A DNA stretch of 64,000 nt from Pseudomonas kitaguniensis (GTDB taxonomy: Bacteria; Pseudomonadota; Gammaproteobacteria; Pseudomonadales; Pseudomonadaceae), in NCBI RefSeq assembly GCF_009296165.1, contig NZ_VUAZ01000003.1, positions 87,571 through 151,570 on the forward strand. Reading direction: 5' to 3'. The notes under the pieces were generated by a model that was not told the DNA's origin, ran no database searches, and was given only the letters and a program-made list of their open reading frames with translations. Shown piece by piece: positions 44,984 through 54,289 of the stretch. Made by a program: the position numbers and the translations under genes. Each line of letters begins with the position of its first letter. Position 1 is the first letter of the stretch.

Positions 44984-45763
44984 TCAGCACCCACCCACAT
45001 CGTCACATAATAACCAGCCACGTATTTCTTTGCCCTTCACCGTTTTATATAAAATGGAAACCCACCCAGCCGAAATAGACTCTTGCATTACCTTATCCCC
45101 TTTTACCAAATACATTTTGGTCGGGTCTACAACGGTCATTGAAGAATATATCACTGCCTTACGAGCGACCGTCAATTCTGTCGGCAAGCCGCTCAGCCAG
45201 CGCTTGTAGCTTTTAGACTTTAACTTATCGATAATTGCACCACGCGCTTTGTACGGGTAGGTGTAAATAGACGTATCGTTGTCAGCCGCATGAATGACTA
45301 CATCAGCACCGCTCCCGAAATAATCAGTGAGTTTTTGATCGAGCAGAAAATCTTTACCTTTTTGATGAAAGACCATAACACTGAAATATTCGCTGCCATA
45401 GCTGACGCCAGTAAATGCGCGAATTGGCGCACTGTGAATAATGAAAATCGTAGGGTTACCAGGCGCGACATCCGCTACAAAAGCATCTTCTACCACTCCT
45501 GGATCCGCAACGTACGGCAATCTGGCGATAAATTTTATCGCGCCTGTAGAGCAATCAATAAAACTAACGCCAATACCCATCTCCGGAGTTGATTTGCCTT
45601 CGTCTTCAAGCACTGCAACTGGACCGAAGACTAAAAAACCACCACCTACTGAAAGCGGAGGATACGATGCATCGCTTTTATCGGGTTCGCACGCGTAGGC
45701 AGGCGGCGCGCAAAGATAGGTAAAAAGAAATAGCGTCCCTGTAAACTTCAAATAACTATTCAC
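44984..45763 (-). CDS. Secreted protein with SH3-like tail, orphan immunity candidate (family B)
   Basis: GTG 45763 gives a normal signal peptide (NSYLKFTGTLFLFTYLCAPPAYA) ending just before Cys; an earlier TTG at 45778 is possible. It is paralogous to 50769-51539 over its whole length (GYKRWLSG/SYRKWRSG, YTYPYKARG/YTFPYKSKV). The C-terminus KMYLVKGDKVMQES...GWVSILYKT is an SH3-like module seen in other proteins of the island. The start and function are uncertain. Confidence 0.65.
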   Translation of the reverse strand: MNSYLKFTGTLFLFTYLCAPPAYACEPDKSDASYPPLSVGGGFLVFGPVAVLEDEGKSTPEMGIGVSFIDCSTGAIKFIARLPYVADPGVVEDAFVADVAPGNPTIFIIHSAPIRAFTGVSYGSEYFSVMVFHQKGKDFLLDQKLTDYFGSGADVVIHAADNDTSIYTYPYKARGAIIDKLKSKSYKRWLSGLPTELTVARKAVIYSSMTVVDPTKMYLVKGDKVMQESISAGWVSILYKTVKGKEIRGWLLCDDVGGC

Positions 45764-45857
45764 CCAGCACACATCCAAAATGAGTATCCATAGATTTTAT
45801 CATTGGCCGAGCAGACGAACCATTATCATTAATCATGCTCTGCATCCCTGTAGGTCT

Positions 45858-46454
45858 TTAATAGATTGGCATTTGAAATTGCATTCTTGCCTTACAGCGC
45901 TTCGCAACCTCGCCGAACAACGTATTAGAAAGCGCGCAATTTTGCTGAGCGTACGTCGCCCACAGAGACCCCAAATCAACATCGCCGGCCATGTATTTCA
46001 CAGCCTTGGCGTAATCCATCGAAGCAGATGCCTTATTCACGATTGAAACCGCCTTATAAAATCCATCTCCAATCACGCCAGTCCGTAAATAGATAACTTC
46101 ATTTAAACGAAAACTGGTTAGCTGAGTCTCACAAGACAAACTTTCTATCGGTGCTTCTGCCCCGGAAGCCGCGTTGTTTTCATCTTCGCAATAGCTATCT
46201 TTAAGCTTAATCCAGTTTTTCTGGGCAGCCAAGAGATCTGCTTTAAGAGGAGTATCAAGCTCAAGCATCAAGGCCTTGTATTGCTCATTCAGTAATTTAT
46301 CGATCTTCTTATAGGCGACGCTTGAGCAATTAATAATATCCGCATTGGTTAAAGCAGTAGCCCCACACCGAGCGTCCGCGAACACGCAACCGATTGAAGC
46401 GTACAGAATACAAGAAATTACGCATACCCTGCCAACTACCATTAACGCTCGCAT
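45858..46454 (-). CDS. LprI-type (DUF1311) lysozyme-inhibitor-like protein
   Basis: The 198-residue secreted protein has the DUF1311 pattern: paired cysteines (ARCGAT, IINCSSVAYKKIDKLLNEQYKALM), then LLAAQKNWIKLKDSYCEDE and a further Cys. LprI-type proteins inhibit lysozymes in the periplasm. In an island whose active effector carries a muramidase domain, this is the most direct sequence evidence that some array genes neutralise peptidoglycan hydrolases. AAGGTG precedes the ATG. Confidence 0.75.
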   Translation of the reverse strand: MRALMVVGRVCVISCILYASIGCVFADARCGATALTNADIINCSSVAYKKIDKLLNEQYKALMLELDTPLKADLLAAQKNWIKLKDSYCEDENNAASGAEAPIESLSCETQLTSFRLNEVIYLRTGVIGDGFYKAVSIVNKASASMDYAKAVKYMAGDVDLGSLWATYAQQNCALSNTLFGEVAKRCKARMQFQMPIY

Positions 46455-46499
46455 AACATTTACACCTTGACGAAATTGTCTGGAGTACCACCCATACGC

Positions 46500-47456
46500 T
46501 TAAAAAACGGTCGAAGGATACATGAAAAACGCGAATCTTTTGTTATCGCCTGACTTGGACACCCACTCTCCGCGGTATCCCTCACCGTCAGATGAGCCAG
46601 AAAACTCTGCACGCTCGGAAGCTTTACCCGAACTGAATTCTATGAGGTTAACCTTACCAGCCCCGATGCATCCGCCAAGCACAATTTTTTGCTGTGAGGT
46701 TCTGTAACTATACGCCCCGCGGCTGTTGCATCCCTGCTCAATGAGTTGACTAACAAACCACGCAGACTTAGAAACCCTTCCGATGTATGTCGTCGCAGGG
46801 TGACGAGACGACAAGGCACAATTTAAATAACAGGCCATCTGGAATAAATCCGGTTTATCCGAGTCAAAAAAGAAATAGGATGCCTCGCCGACTATTTTTT
46901 TATTCCGGTAAACTGGAATATCAAGATTAAGGGCGTCGCCATCCGCTGAATCAGCTGCACCTCTTTTCACTCTTAAATTATCCTGAGTCGCCTCTCCACA
47001 AAATGCTGCTACAACAGCGTCACTAAAGGCGACGTCGTTATTATGCACGGCTGCCTCACCGCTCCCGCGGCACTCGTAGCCGTACCATAACAGTACCGAC
47101 TTCGAAGATAACGCTTGCGAAAAACTGTAAACCCTATCAATGACAATCTTTCGATCAATATAATCAAAAATTATCCACTGTCGCGCTTGCGAAGATGAAA
47201 AATCCAGGTGTTCAAGGATGTACCTATCACTGTATTTATAGAGCGAATTAGCACTCATCATTCCTGTGTTCTCAGAAACGACGGAGAGTTTATGTCCTGA
47301 AACCCCTTCAATCAAGAAGCCGCCGCTATCAAGTACAACATCACAGCTATTTGCGTTGTCCTGACCGACCGTGCAAGACTCGTGTTGTGGCAGCACCTTA
47401 CCTGCAAATAAAAAAGTCGATGCAGACACGAGCAAAACAAAAACAATAAATTTCAA
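46500..47456 (-). CDS. Secreted hypothetical protein
   Basis: A 318-residue product with a signal peptide (MKFIVFVLLVSASTFLFA). It is Cys-containing and strand-rich, with no recognised family and no paralog in the window. It is transcribed with its neighbours and low in GC. An immunity role is inferred only from position. Confidence 0.6.
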   Translation of the reverse strand: MKFIVFVLLVSASTFLFAGKVLPQHESCTVGQDNANSCDVVLDSGGFLIEGVSGHKLSVVSENTGMMSANSLYKYSDRYILEHLDFSSSQARQWIIFDYIDRKIVIDRVYSFSQALSSKSVLLWYGYECRGSGEAAVHNNDVAFSDAVVAAFCGEATQDNLRVKRGAADSADGDALNLDIPVYRNKKIVGEASYFFFDSDKPDLFQMACYLNCALSSRHPATTYIGRVSKSAWFVSQLIEQGCNSRGAYSYRTSQQKIVLGGCIGAGKVNLIEFSSGKASERAEFSGSSDGEGYRGEWVSKSGDNKRFAFFMYPSTVF

Positions 47457-47586
47457 TTGTCATTCCTTGTCAAAAAATCCATTAACTTACCTTACAGCTT
47501 TTAAAACGCTTGCACGGTCTTAGCGATTATCTATTCTTATAGCTGGCCCATGTTTTTCAATTGAATACGACCGACACCATGCACCT

Positions 47587-48090
47587 TTAGTTATCTTCAC
47601 TAAATATCAAATTAAAGTCGCCATCATCAAAGCTATAATATCGAGTGCGATAGACACGCGAGACGGGCTCCTTGTTAACGCCAACCTCACCATCCTGGGT
47701 GAGTCCAGTTATGACTATCAATTTACTATCCACTTTATAATCAATATCAAATGACTCTTCGGTATCTTCATTATAGGCCAGATAAGCATTCGGCAGGCTT
47801 CTCACAACAACACCTTTCTTTGCGTCAATGACTTCCCCACACACTGAAGCGCCGCCGCAGTCGCCGGTGAATAAAATATAATGCCCTGCAAAATTCACGG
47901 GTTGTTTTGCAGCGGCCCGCCTTAAATCATTCCACTGTGCACCCGCGGTTTCGCTGTTAACTAACGGAGCGTTTTTTCCGGCATAAACATCGTCAATTTT
48001 ATAACTTGAAAATTGTGGAGTAGCTGCGAATGCTGCCGAGCTTAACGGCAACAGCGAGAATAGTGCGCTAGAAACAATTTTATTGGCCAT
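47587..48090 (-). CDS. Secreted protein, orphan immunity candidate (family C)
   Basis: ATG 48090 gives a perfect signal peptide (MANKIVSSALFSLLPLSSAAFA); ATG 48114, which has a G-rich ribosome site, would add eight residues. The mature part has PVNFAGHYILFTGDCGGASVCGEVID, shared with the 48995-49501 protein (PVNFAGHYVIYTTGCGGSTLCGEILD). Conserved Cys residues probably form a disulfide. The two copies flank a broken family-D gene. Confidence 0.65.
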   Translation of the reverse strand: MANKIVSSALFSLLPLSSAAFAATPQFSSYKIDDVYAGKNAPLVNSETAGAQWNDLRRAAAKQPVNFAGHYILFTGDCGGASVCGEVIDAKKGVVVRSLPNAYLAYNEDTEESFDIDYKVDSKLIVITGLTQDGEVGVNKEPVSRVYRTRYYSFDDGDFNLIFSEDN

Positions 48091-48180
48091 CTCGCTTAGG
48101 CGTCCTAAACACATAACCCCCCCTATCCTGCGTAATGTTGAGTACTATTACGAATCGGCGTCACAGCGCAACGAACAATC

Positions 48181-48893
48181 TTAAATTAACGAAGATAAAC
48201 CAATCCACCTGGTCAATGCTTTTCCGTCTTTATTGATGTACGTGACTTTTAAAAAGCCGGCGCTGAATTTTAATAATTTAACGTCATCCCCTTTTACCAA
48301 GTAACTTTTTAGGCGTGAAGATTCTGATGAATCCGAATACAAATAAGCTTTTTCTTCACTCACCTTGGCATGCACACCTTCTTCTTTAAGCCTCAAAGCT
48401 CTGCCATCGAAAATATCATCAGCTTTGAGCTCCGAAAATTCCAATGACATGGGACGCACGCGCTCAATTACTTTTGGTGATGGCCATGCTTTGAAGCACA
48501 ATCCTCATATTGCTCTGCATATTCTTTATCATAACTTAGTGCAACAGGCTCCTCAAGATCGGCCGATGAGTTAACTAGCAATTGGTCATTGATATAATAT
48601 GTCACCCAGCCGACGATACCCTCACCCGAGGTTTCATAATTTAGCTGTGCAAAGACGCGCTCACCATCATCATTGTCAATCAACAAATTTACCTTGTCTC
48701 GAGTCGTATATCGAAAAGGGAAATTGCTGCTTCTCACCAACTCGGTCAGGTACCCATAACAACCTTCACTAAAGGAGCGCACATCTACCGTTTTCACGTT
48801 TTCTCCAGCTAACGCAGAACCAGTAACAATAGATAGCGACGTTAGAAACATTGCCTGAAGTTTGATTATATTTATGACCTTTAATTTTTTCAC
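48181..48893 (-). pseudogene. Frameshifted secreted protein with SH3-like tail (family D)
   Basis: The upstream frame (48468-48893) encodes a signal peptide (ending GSALA) and about 115 residues. The downstream frame (48181-48501) encodes MSLEFSELKADDIFDGRAL...SYLVKGDDV...RWIGLSSLI, closely matching the C-terminal half of the immunity candidate at 59075. Neither half is complete: one lacks the tail, the other the signal peptide. They overlap and differ by a -1 shift near CAAAAG just before the stop of the first frame, so either an indel or slippage joins them. Confidence 0.65.
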
Positions 48894-48994
48894 TTAAACG
48901 CGCCTCTTTAACAGCAGTAATTTAGATATGAGTTTGGTGAGCCGTTTGCGCGCTTACTTTCTAACAGTGCGGACAACCCAAAATAAAGCATGAG

Positions 48995-49501
48995 CTATTT
49001 TTTAACAATATTAATTAATAACAACTTGTTATTTAAAAACTCATAGTAGCGCTGTCTACTACCTTGATCTAACTCCTCGCCCTTCATACCCGTTTCCGTA
49101 TCGGCGGCGACCCCAGTGATAATTAGCAATCGGCTATCTGGCTCAGACGCAGCTGAAAACGGGGCAGTGCCATCTTCCCCATCGATATAATAGGCATTAG
49201 GAAAGGACTCAACCACTTCGCCTGTTTTTACATCCAATATTTCACCACATAAGGTGCTCCCACCGCACCCAGTGGTATAGATGACATAATGACCGGCGAA
49301 GTTGACTGGCACTTTCAGCGCATTTTTTCGTACCTCCTCCAAATTCTTATCGCCCTGCGCTCCAGCCTTCAGCTTGTGCGCGCCGCGGTATACTTCGCTT
49401 ACCTTATAACTGTCGAAGGCAAGCGGTGAAGCATAAGAAATTTCTGGCGCCAAGAAAAGCGTGATCAAAATCCAATAACGTGATGAAAAATAACTGTCCA
49501 T
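48995..49501 (-). CDS. Secreted protein, orphan immunity candidate (family C)
   Basis: The 168-residue product has a signal peptide (cut near EISYAS) and is a paralog of 47587-48090, sharing FDSYKVSEVY, the PVNFAGHY...CGG...CGE core and LIITGV. Function is inferred from the array context. Confidence 0.65.
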   Translation of the reverse strand: MDSYFSSRYWILITLFLAPEISYASPLAFDSYKVSEVYRGAHKLKAGAQGDKNLEEVRKNALKVPVNFAGHYVIYTTGCGGSTLCGEILDVKTGEVVESFPNAYYIDGEDGTAPFSAASEPDSRLLIITGVAADTETGMKGEELDQGSRQRYYEFLNNKLLLINIVKK

Positions 49502-49788
49502 GCGGTGATAACTCCATCAAGCGTTCATCATGTTTTGTGAGATTTTTCAAAATTTATACCATCACCAGCATACTACGGCAGTAGATAATGTATCTGGAAG
49601 TAGTCGCACGCCCTCTTGTTCGGCAGATGTAGGGCAAGGTATAGGTCAGTTTCGCCTTACTGACGCTGAATGACAGCACTTGCAGGCAACCCCCGAAGCC
49701 TCGCTTGGTCATGCCTGGTTGACCTTGGTCCCGCTAGCAAAAGTCATCCACTTCTGGTGCAACGATTAAAGCATTCAAAACGTTTAAG
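49502..49788. other. Intergenic gap in the immunity array
   Basis: No frame with a start and ribosome site. The base composition around 49660-49760 is higher in GC than the flanks, which may mark a degraded effector fragment, but I could not identify it. Confidence 0.35.
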
Positions 49789-50634
49789 TCAAGAGCCGAC
49801 AGGTGTGTTTATACGCTCTATCACCCTCAGGGGAATTTTTGATTTTTTATCTTTTAGCAACATAAGTTTTTTATATTCAACGTATTGTTTGACTGCTTCG
49901 TTTTTCTTATCGATTATCCAGTTTGAATCTGCCAAGTTTAACCAAGCTACGGCTCTGCAGGGATCGGCGCTTACGACATTATTTAGGAAGGTAATGGATT
50001 CCATAGCACTGTTATTCTGCTGTAGAAAAAATGCATAATCATTGATCGCAGAAATTACAACTCTCTCTACATCTTTATCCTTCAACCAAGATACGTCGTA
50101 ACCATCTGCAAAACTCGAAAGCCTTGCAATTGCGTCCATAACTCTGCCGTCTTTAAACATCGCTAGGGCATCAGTATGAGCAATCTCCATCATTTCTGCG
50201 TAAAGATTTTTATATCTCCTATCACTAACGCCTATGTGTTGATATACATTAACCAAGCTACTGTCTAAACTACACAGCCCAACAAAATCCACATCATTTA
50301 TAACTATTGCGTCAGACTGCATTTCAATACTAATACTTCTTCCCTGAGCCTGGCTTTTGTCATAGCTGTTGATCTCAGTCGTTACCGGCACTAGCTTACC
50401 TTCAAAGCCACCTTTGATAGCTAATAAATTCGCAGCAACCACACAACTACCAGCTGTCGCTTGTCCAAACTCATCACCCCCAGCAAAAACTAATATCGAT
50501 TTATGGTTATCTGCCTCTGTGAGAACCGCACTTCCCGAGGATGACGCATACAATGAGAGGTTATTTCCAGCCATCGCCGAAACGGAAAATAATAATGCCG
50601 AAAAAGAGAATACAATGTTGAAGTGGATTTTCAC
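49789..50634 (-). CDS. Secreted TPR-type protein, orphan immunity candidate (family A)
   Basis: The 281-residue product has a signal peptide (MKIHFNIVFSFSALLFSVSAMA) and the family-A ending: INDYAFFLQQNNSAMESITFLNNVV...AVAWLNLADSNWIIDKKNEAVKQYVEYKKLM. It lies just downstream of family-B gene 50769, repeating the gene order at 44099-45763. Confidence 0.65.
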   Translation of the reverse strand: MKIHFNIVFSFSALLFSVSAMAGNNLSLYASSSGSAVLTEADNHKSILVFAGGDEFGQATAGSCVVAANLLAIKGGFEGKLVPVTTEINSYDKSQAQGRSISIEMQSDAIVINDVDFVGLCSLDSSLVNVYQHIGVSDRRYKNLYAEMMEIAHTDALAMFKDGRVMDAIARLSSFADGYDVSWLKDKDVERVVISAINDYAFFLQQNNSAMESITFLNNVVSADPCRAVAWLNLADSNWIIDKKNEAVKQYVEYKKLMLLKDKKSKIPLRVIERINTPVGS

Positions 50635-50768
50635 TACGAGCCGATTCCTTGGATTTTTTAAAGTTCAGGTATTTCTCTAGCGGGAATTGTATTTTTATTA
50701 TTAAGCTATCACAGGCTTTGCGGCATATCTCTATAGTACGCATGCGATTTAGCGGTTAGCGACAGCAT

Positions 50769-51539
50769 TTAACAGCCGTTGGCGTTTGCGCATTGAATCC
50801 AGCCATTAATATACTTACCTTTCAACGTTTTATATACAATAGATAACCACCCGCTCTCGACAGTTTCCTGAGAAACGAGATCCCCTGGCACTAGATACAT
50901 ACTCGTCACCTCTGTTAAGACTGGAGATCTATAGAGTAGCGTTTTTTTGTTTATGACCAGATTCACCGGGTCGCCTGAACGCCATTTTCTATAGGACTCC
51001 GAGTTTAGTTTTTTCAAAATAGACACCTTGCTCTTGTACGGGAACGTATATATTAAGTCCTCATAATTTTCCGCTAAAATATCTGAACCATTACCAAAAT
51101 ATCTCGATAAACCTTCATCATATACATACCTATCCCCGTCATTTTTATAAATGCTTATCGTGTAATATTCCCCTGAGTATCTGACTCCGGTATCAGAACG
51201 AATTTCAACGCTATGAATCACAAATAAATCGTTGGTGCTTCCGCCATCAGTTTTATAGAGGAACGCGTCTCTGACTTTTCCTGTCTCAGCCAAATAGGGT
51301 AATTGGCCAATTGTTTTCCTGGAACCATCGGAGCAACTTAAAAAATTTATATCAATTCCTAATTCAGATGTCTGATTTTTATCTACCGATTCATTTTCGA
51401 TAGGTGCAAAATCAAAAATTATTGCGCCTCCTTTGATAGGAATCGGCTCATAAGCTCGCTCTTTAGGAAAATCGCATGCAAAAGCGCCCATCGCAAAAAA
51501 ATTCAACACCAACAACACCGCGGGCTTAATGACGTTCAT
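50769..51539 (-). CDS. Secreted protein with SH3-like tail, orphan immunity candidate (family B)
   Basis: The 256-residue product has a signal peptide (cut before CDFP). It parallels 44984-45763 throughout, including IHSVEIRSDTGVRYSGEYY and SMYLVPGDLVSQETVESGWLSIVYKTLKGK at the C-terminus. Both end in Cys after a short Gly/Asn stretch, suggesting a conserved disulfide. Confidence 0.65.
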   Translation of the reverse strand: MNVIKPAVLLVLNFFAMGAFACDFPKERAYEPIPIKGGAIIFDFAPIENESVDKNQTSELGIDINFLSCSDGSRKTIGQLPYLAETGKVRDAFLYKTDGGSTNDLFVIHSVEIRSDTGVRYSGEYYTISIYKNDGDRYVYDEGLSRYFGNGSDILAENYEDLIYTFPYKSKVSILKKLNSESYRKWRSGDPVNLVINKKTLLYRSPVLTEVTSMYLVPGDLVSQETVESGWLSIVYKTLKGKYINGWIQCANANGC

Positions 51540-51630
51540 ACTATCTCCGAATACAATCCAAATTCAGTGGTCGATGGTGATCGAGATTGGCGCGATACCT
51601 AACGCCCGAAATGCTTTGGCTCACACATAA

Positions 51631-52158
51631 TTACTGAGCTTTTAAATAGGCCTTTATCGCTGCTGCATTTTTATACTTAAAACTCTGCGGCACCCCACTT
51701 TGAAAACCTTCAATACCACCAAGCCGCCCATCAAACTCAATTAACTTGTTCGCAGACAGTGTGTTGTTAGATTTTTTATAATAGCCGAAGACTTGATAAA
51801 GTGTGCCGTACGTCCCATCGCCTCTGCTTGTTAACTCCCAAGATACCAACGTTAAAACATTGATTTTACCCTTCACGGGATAGAAAAATATTGACTCGAC
51901 CTTCGGGCTAGACCCGGCCACATCGTATTTATCTACCAACTGCCTCGTCTTGACGCCATCTGCACCTATCACATCCAAGACTAACGAGACGGGGAATTCT
52001 TCATCGCCGGTTTCTAGAACAGATAATTCCCCCCCATCAACTACCGCTGTCTTATAGGGGCCTTGAATGAGTCGACCTTGCAAATATCGCTCATCAGCTT
52101 TTACTGACTCGCCAACAAAAAATAAAACCAAAGCGATTAAAACCATATAATGCCGCAT
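51631..52158 (-). CDS. Secreted hypothetical protein
   Basis: The 175-residue product has a signal peptide (MRHYMVLIALVLFFVGESVKA) and a strand-rich mature part (PVSLVLDVIG, KINVLTLVSWELTSRGDGTYGTLYQVFGYYKK). No Cys pattern or paralog in the window. It resembles small periplasmic immunity proteins in size, but no family is assigned. Confidence 0.6.
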   Translation of the reverse strand: MRHYMVLIALVLFFVGESVKADERYLQGRLIQGPYKTAVVDGGELSVLETGDEEFPVSLVLDVIGADGVKTRQLVDKYDVAGSSPKVESIFFYPVKGKINVLTLVSWELTSRGDGTYGTLYQVFGYYKKSNNTLSANKLIEFDGRLGGIEGFQSGVPQSFKYKNAAAIKAYLKAQ

Positions 52159-52315
52159 TATAAAGACCCTTTTATAAAAATCGTTATACTCAAAAGGTAG
52201 ACAAACACTCCCCCCACCCTACATTTATAATAACAATTAAATGATGTAAATCCATCTACATGTTGCGATCCTTTTAAGAAGCCTCATCAGCTATTTCCAG
52301 GCTTTTTCTCGCAGT

Positions 52316-53164
52316 TCATTCAGCTCTCGACTCAACGCGCTTGGGTATTTTCGCCCTGTTACCGTTTTGCATCATTGCATCGCGATACTCAGCATAATAT
52401 AACTTGGCTTCATTTCGTTTACCCAGCGCCCACAGCGAGTCGGCGGTATTCAGTTTTAGCGGGATCCTACTCGGGGCAATATCTAACAGTTTCTTGTAAA
52501 TTCGCATCGCAATAACATGCTCCCCCTCGTTTGCCAAGTAAAATCCTATGTCGTTTAACGCCGAGATATTTTGCTTTTGCGGGAAGCAGGCCATATAGGA
52601 TTGAGCGCCCATAAACATCTCTGACTTAATCGCTTCTTTCCGAGACGTTTTATCAGCAATGTCAATAACTGCTTTGACTAAATCTTGCGGCGATATTATT
52701 TCGAGTTCGGGTTTAACTATTTCTCCGGCATCAGTGATCCACTCTCCAACCTTCCAACTTCCTGAACAAAATTGCGCAGGTAGAGTAAGCAATACACATC
52801 CGGACTGGAGAGAAATCATATCGCAATAATTTTTTTCTGTTGTGCTAATTTGCTCACCATCATTTAGCACCCCGAAAACCGATCGTTGCAAAACGACTAA
52901 GCTTCTATCAGGTGCAAGTGCGTCCGAACTTATGCCTGCGCCAACGCCTATATCGTTACTCAGAAAAGGATCGTAAATAGAAAAGCGAGTATTGGAATTT
53001 TCGTAGCTGACTTGCTGCCAAACTGAACTTTCAGCACGCCACCCACTAAACTTTAACTTAGCACCATTCGCTCCAACGAGGTCGAGGCCGTCAGCGAAAA
53101 CCATGCTGCTAAAGCATGACAATACAACAGCATATTTGAAGCCGAAAATCTTAGAACTTTTCAA
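52316..53164 (-). CDS. Secreted TPR-type protein, orphan immunity candidate (family A)
   Basis: TTG 53164 gives a signal peptide (KSSKIFGFKYAVVLSCFSSMVFA); GTG 53194 would add 10 residues inside the upstream effector stub. The C-terminus has LNDIGFYLANEGEHVIAMRIYKKLLDIAPSRIPLKLNTADSLWALGKRNEAKLYYAEYRDAM, the clearest TPR-like pair of family A. The start overlaps the stop of the effector 5' stub by 1-3 bases, so stub translation may drive it. Confidence 0.65.
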   Translation of the reverse strand: MKSSKIFGFKYAVVLSCFSSMVFADGLDLVGANGAKLKFSGWRAESSVWQQVSYENSNTRFSIYDPFLSNDIGVGAGISSDALAPDRSLVVLQRSVFGVLNDGEQISTTEKNYCDMISLQSGCVLLTLPAQFCSGSWKVGEWITDAGEIVKPELEIISPQDLVKAVIDIADKTSRKEAIKSEMFMGAQSYMACFPQKQNISALNDIGFYLANEGEHVIAMRIYKKLLDIAPSRIPLKLNTADSLWALGKRNEAKLYYAEYRDAMMQNGNRAKIPKRVESRAE

Positions 53165-53165
53165 T

Positions 53166-53282
53166 TTAAAGTTCCGTCTTAACGTTATCACCACGGGTAT
53201 CTGGCGTACCGTGTCCGCCTAAGCCGTACTCATTCTGGCTGCGCGGGTATTTTGCTCGTTGCTCGAGTAGTCCTGTGCTCAT
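53166..53282 (-). pseudogene. 5' stub of the 1015-residue effector
   Basis: The frame encodes MSTGLLEQRAKYPRSQ...EYGLGGHGT, nearly identical to residues 1-26 of the effector at 59806-62853, then diverges (PDTRGD...) and stops after 38 residues. It follows a Sel1 gene in the same order and spacing as the intact module. The rest of that older effector has been lost. Confidence 0.85.
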
Positions 53283-53297
53283 CGGAAGCTTCCTGCT

Positions 53298-54284
53298 TTA
53301 AAGACACTGAATTGCGCTGTTAGCAGCAACGCCTTGCATCGCCAAGCGTGCCACGGCGCGTGCGCCGATCTCACGTTGGCTCTTCTCAACATCCAGATAA
53401 CACGCCATCGCTCGAGGCAGATCTCTCGAAACCAGCTTACCTGTCTCATAAGACTCACCCAACTGAATCAGCGCGCTTGCTGAGCCCTGTCTCGCAGCAC
53501 CTTCAAGGGAAGCGAGTGACTTTTGCGGATTGATACAAGCGCGCGACTTGTCGTACTCCCCCTCATCACAATAAAACTCAGCTAATGCGACACCCGCGTC
53601 AGCAATCCTGTTTGAGGCAGTGATCAAAAGGTCGTAGATCCTGGGCGTGGCTAACTGCGGCGCCTGCCCTGAAAGGCTTATGCTGGCCGCAGGGAATGCC
53701 GCTTCAGCCGATCCTTTTTGTGCGCCATCAAGGTAACTGTCCAAGGCGGCCTCGTACAACTGAGCTGAAGAGTCTGACTGCACATAAATGCCTAAATCGT
53801 TAAACATCGCTCCTCTGCGCAATGCACGCTCATCTGCCGGCAGTGCGGAGGCCTGCGCCTGAGCATCCAGCACCGTTTCGAGAGACCAATCCTCAAGGCG
53901 ATTAACCACCCAGCAATCACTGTGCTTGAAGGTGAGTATTTTCAAAACTGAACCTTGCTGGTCTCGTGCAATGAGCCTGTTCGGTAACTTAACCTGAACG
54001 ATCAAACCAGACTTCAAGGAAAATAGATTCAACTCGTCCGCGTCCAGAGACGTTATTTTTTTCTGTATCACTCTGGGTTTGCTTCCATCAGCGGCGACCT
54101 CCAGCTTCAGCAATGGCGATGCGCTAAAAGCCTGGCGCACTTCGGGTGTGGCTGAAAATTCTTTCACAAACGCCGCGAAGTCATCACTTGGGCAGCTCGC
54201 TGCAACAGCTACTGAACCCGATCCGCATGCCAGCAGCACCAACACTCTGACACTGAAAAGCCAAAACCTAATGTCCATTTTCAT
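53298..54284 (-). CDS. Secreted Sel1-repeat protein (copy 1)
   Basis: ATG 54284 gives 328 residues, the same length as its paralog at 62869-63855. A signal peptide (cut near VAVAA) is followed by CPSDDFAAFVKEFS; residues about 165-310 contain Sel1/TPR-like repeats (SAQLYEAALDSYLDGAQKGSAEAAF, SASALIQLGESYETGK), with Cys pairs (YCDEGEYDKSRACIN). In both copies it lies directly upstream of the effector start. It may be an immunity protein or periplasmic partner of the effector. Confidence 0.8.
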   Translation of the reverse strand: MKMDIRFWLFSVRVLVLLACGSGSVAVAASCPSDDFAAFVKEFSATPEVRQAFSASPLLKLEVAADGSKPRVIQKKITSLDADELNLFSLKSGLIVQVKLPNRLIARDQQGSVLKILTFKHSDCWVVNRLEDWSLETVLDAQAQASALPADERALRRGAMFNDLGIYVQSDSSAQLYEAALDSYLDGAQKGSAEAAFPAASISLSGQAPQLATPRIYDLLITASNRIADAGVALAEFYCDEGEYDKSRACINPQKSLASLEGAARQGSASALIQLGESYETGKLVSRDLPRAMACYLDVEKSQREIGARAVARLAMQGVAANSAIQCL

Positions 54285-54289
54285 ACCAA

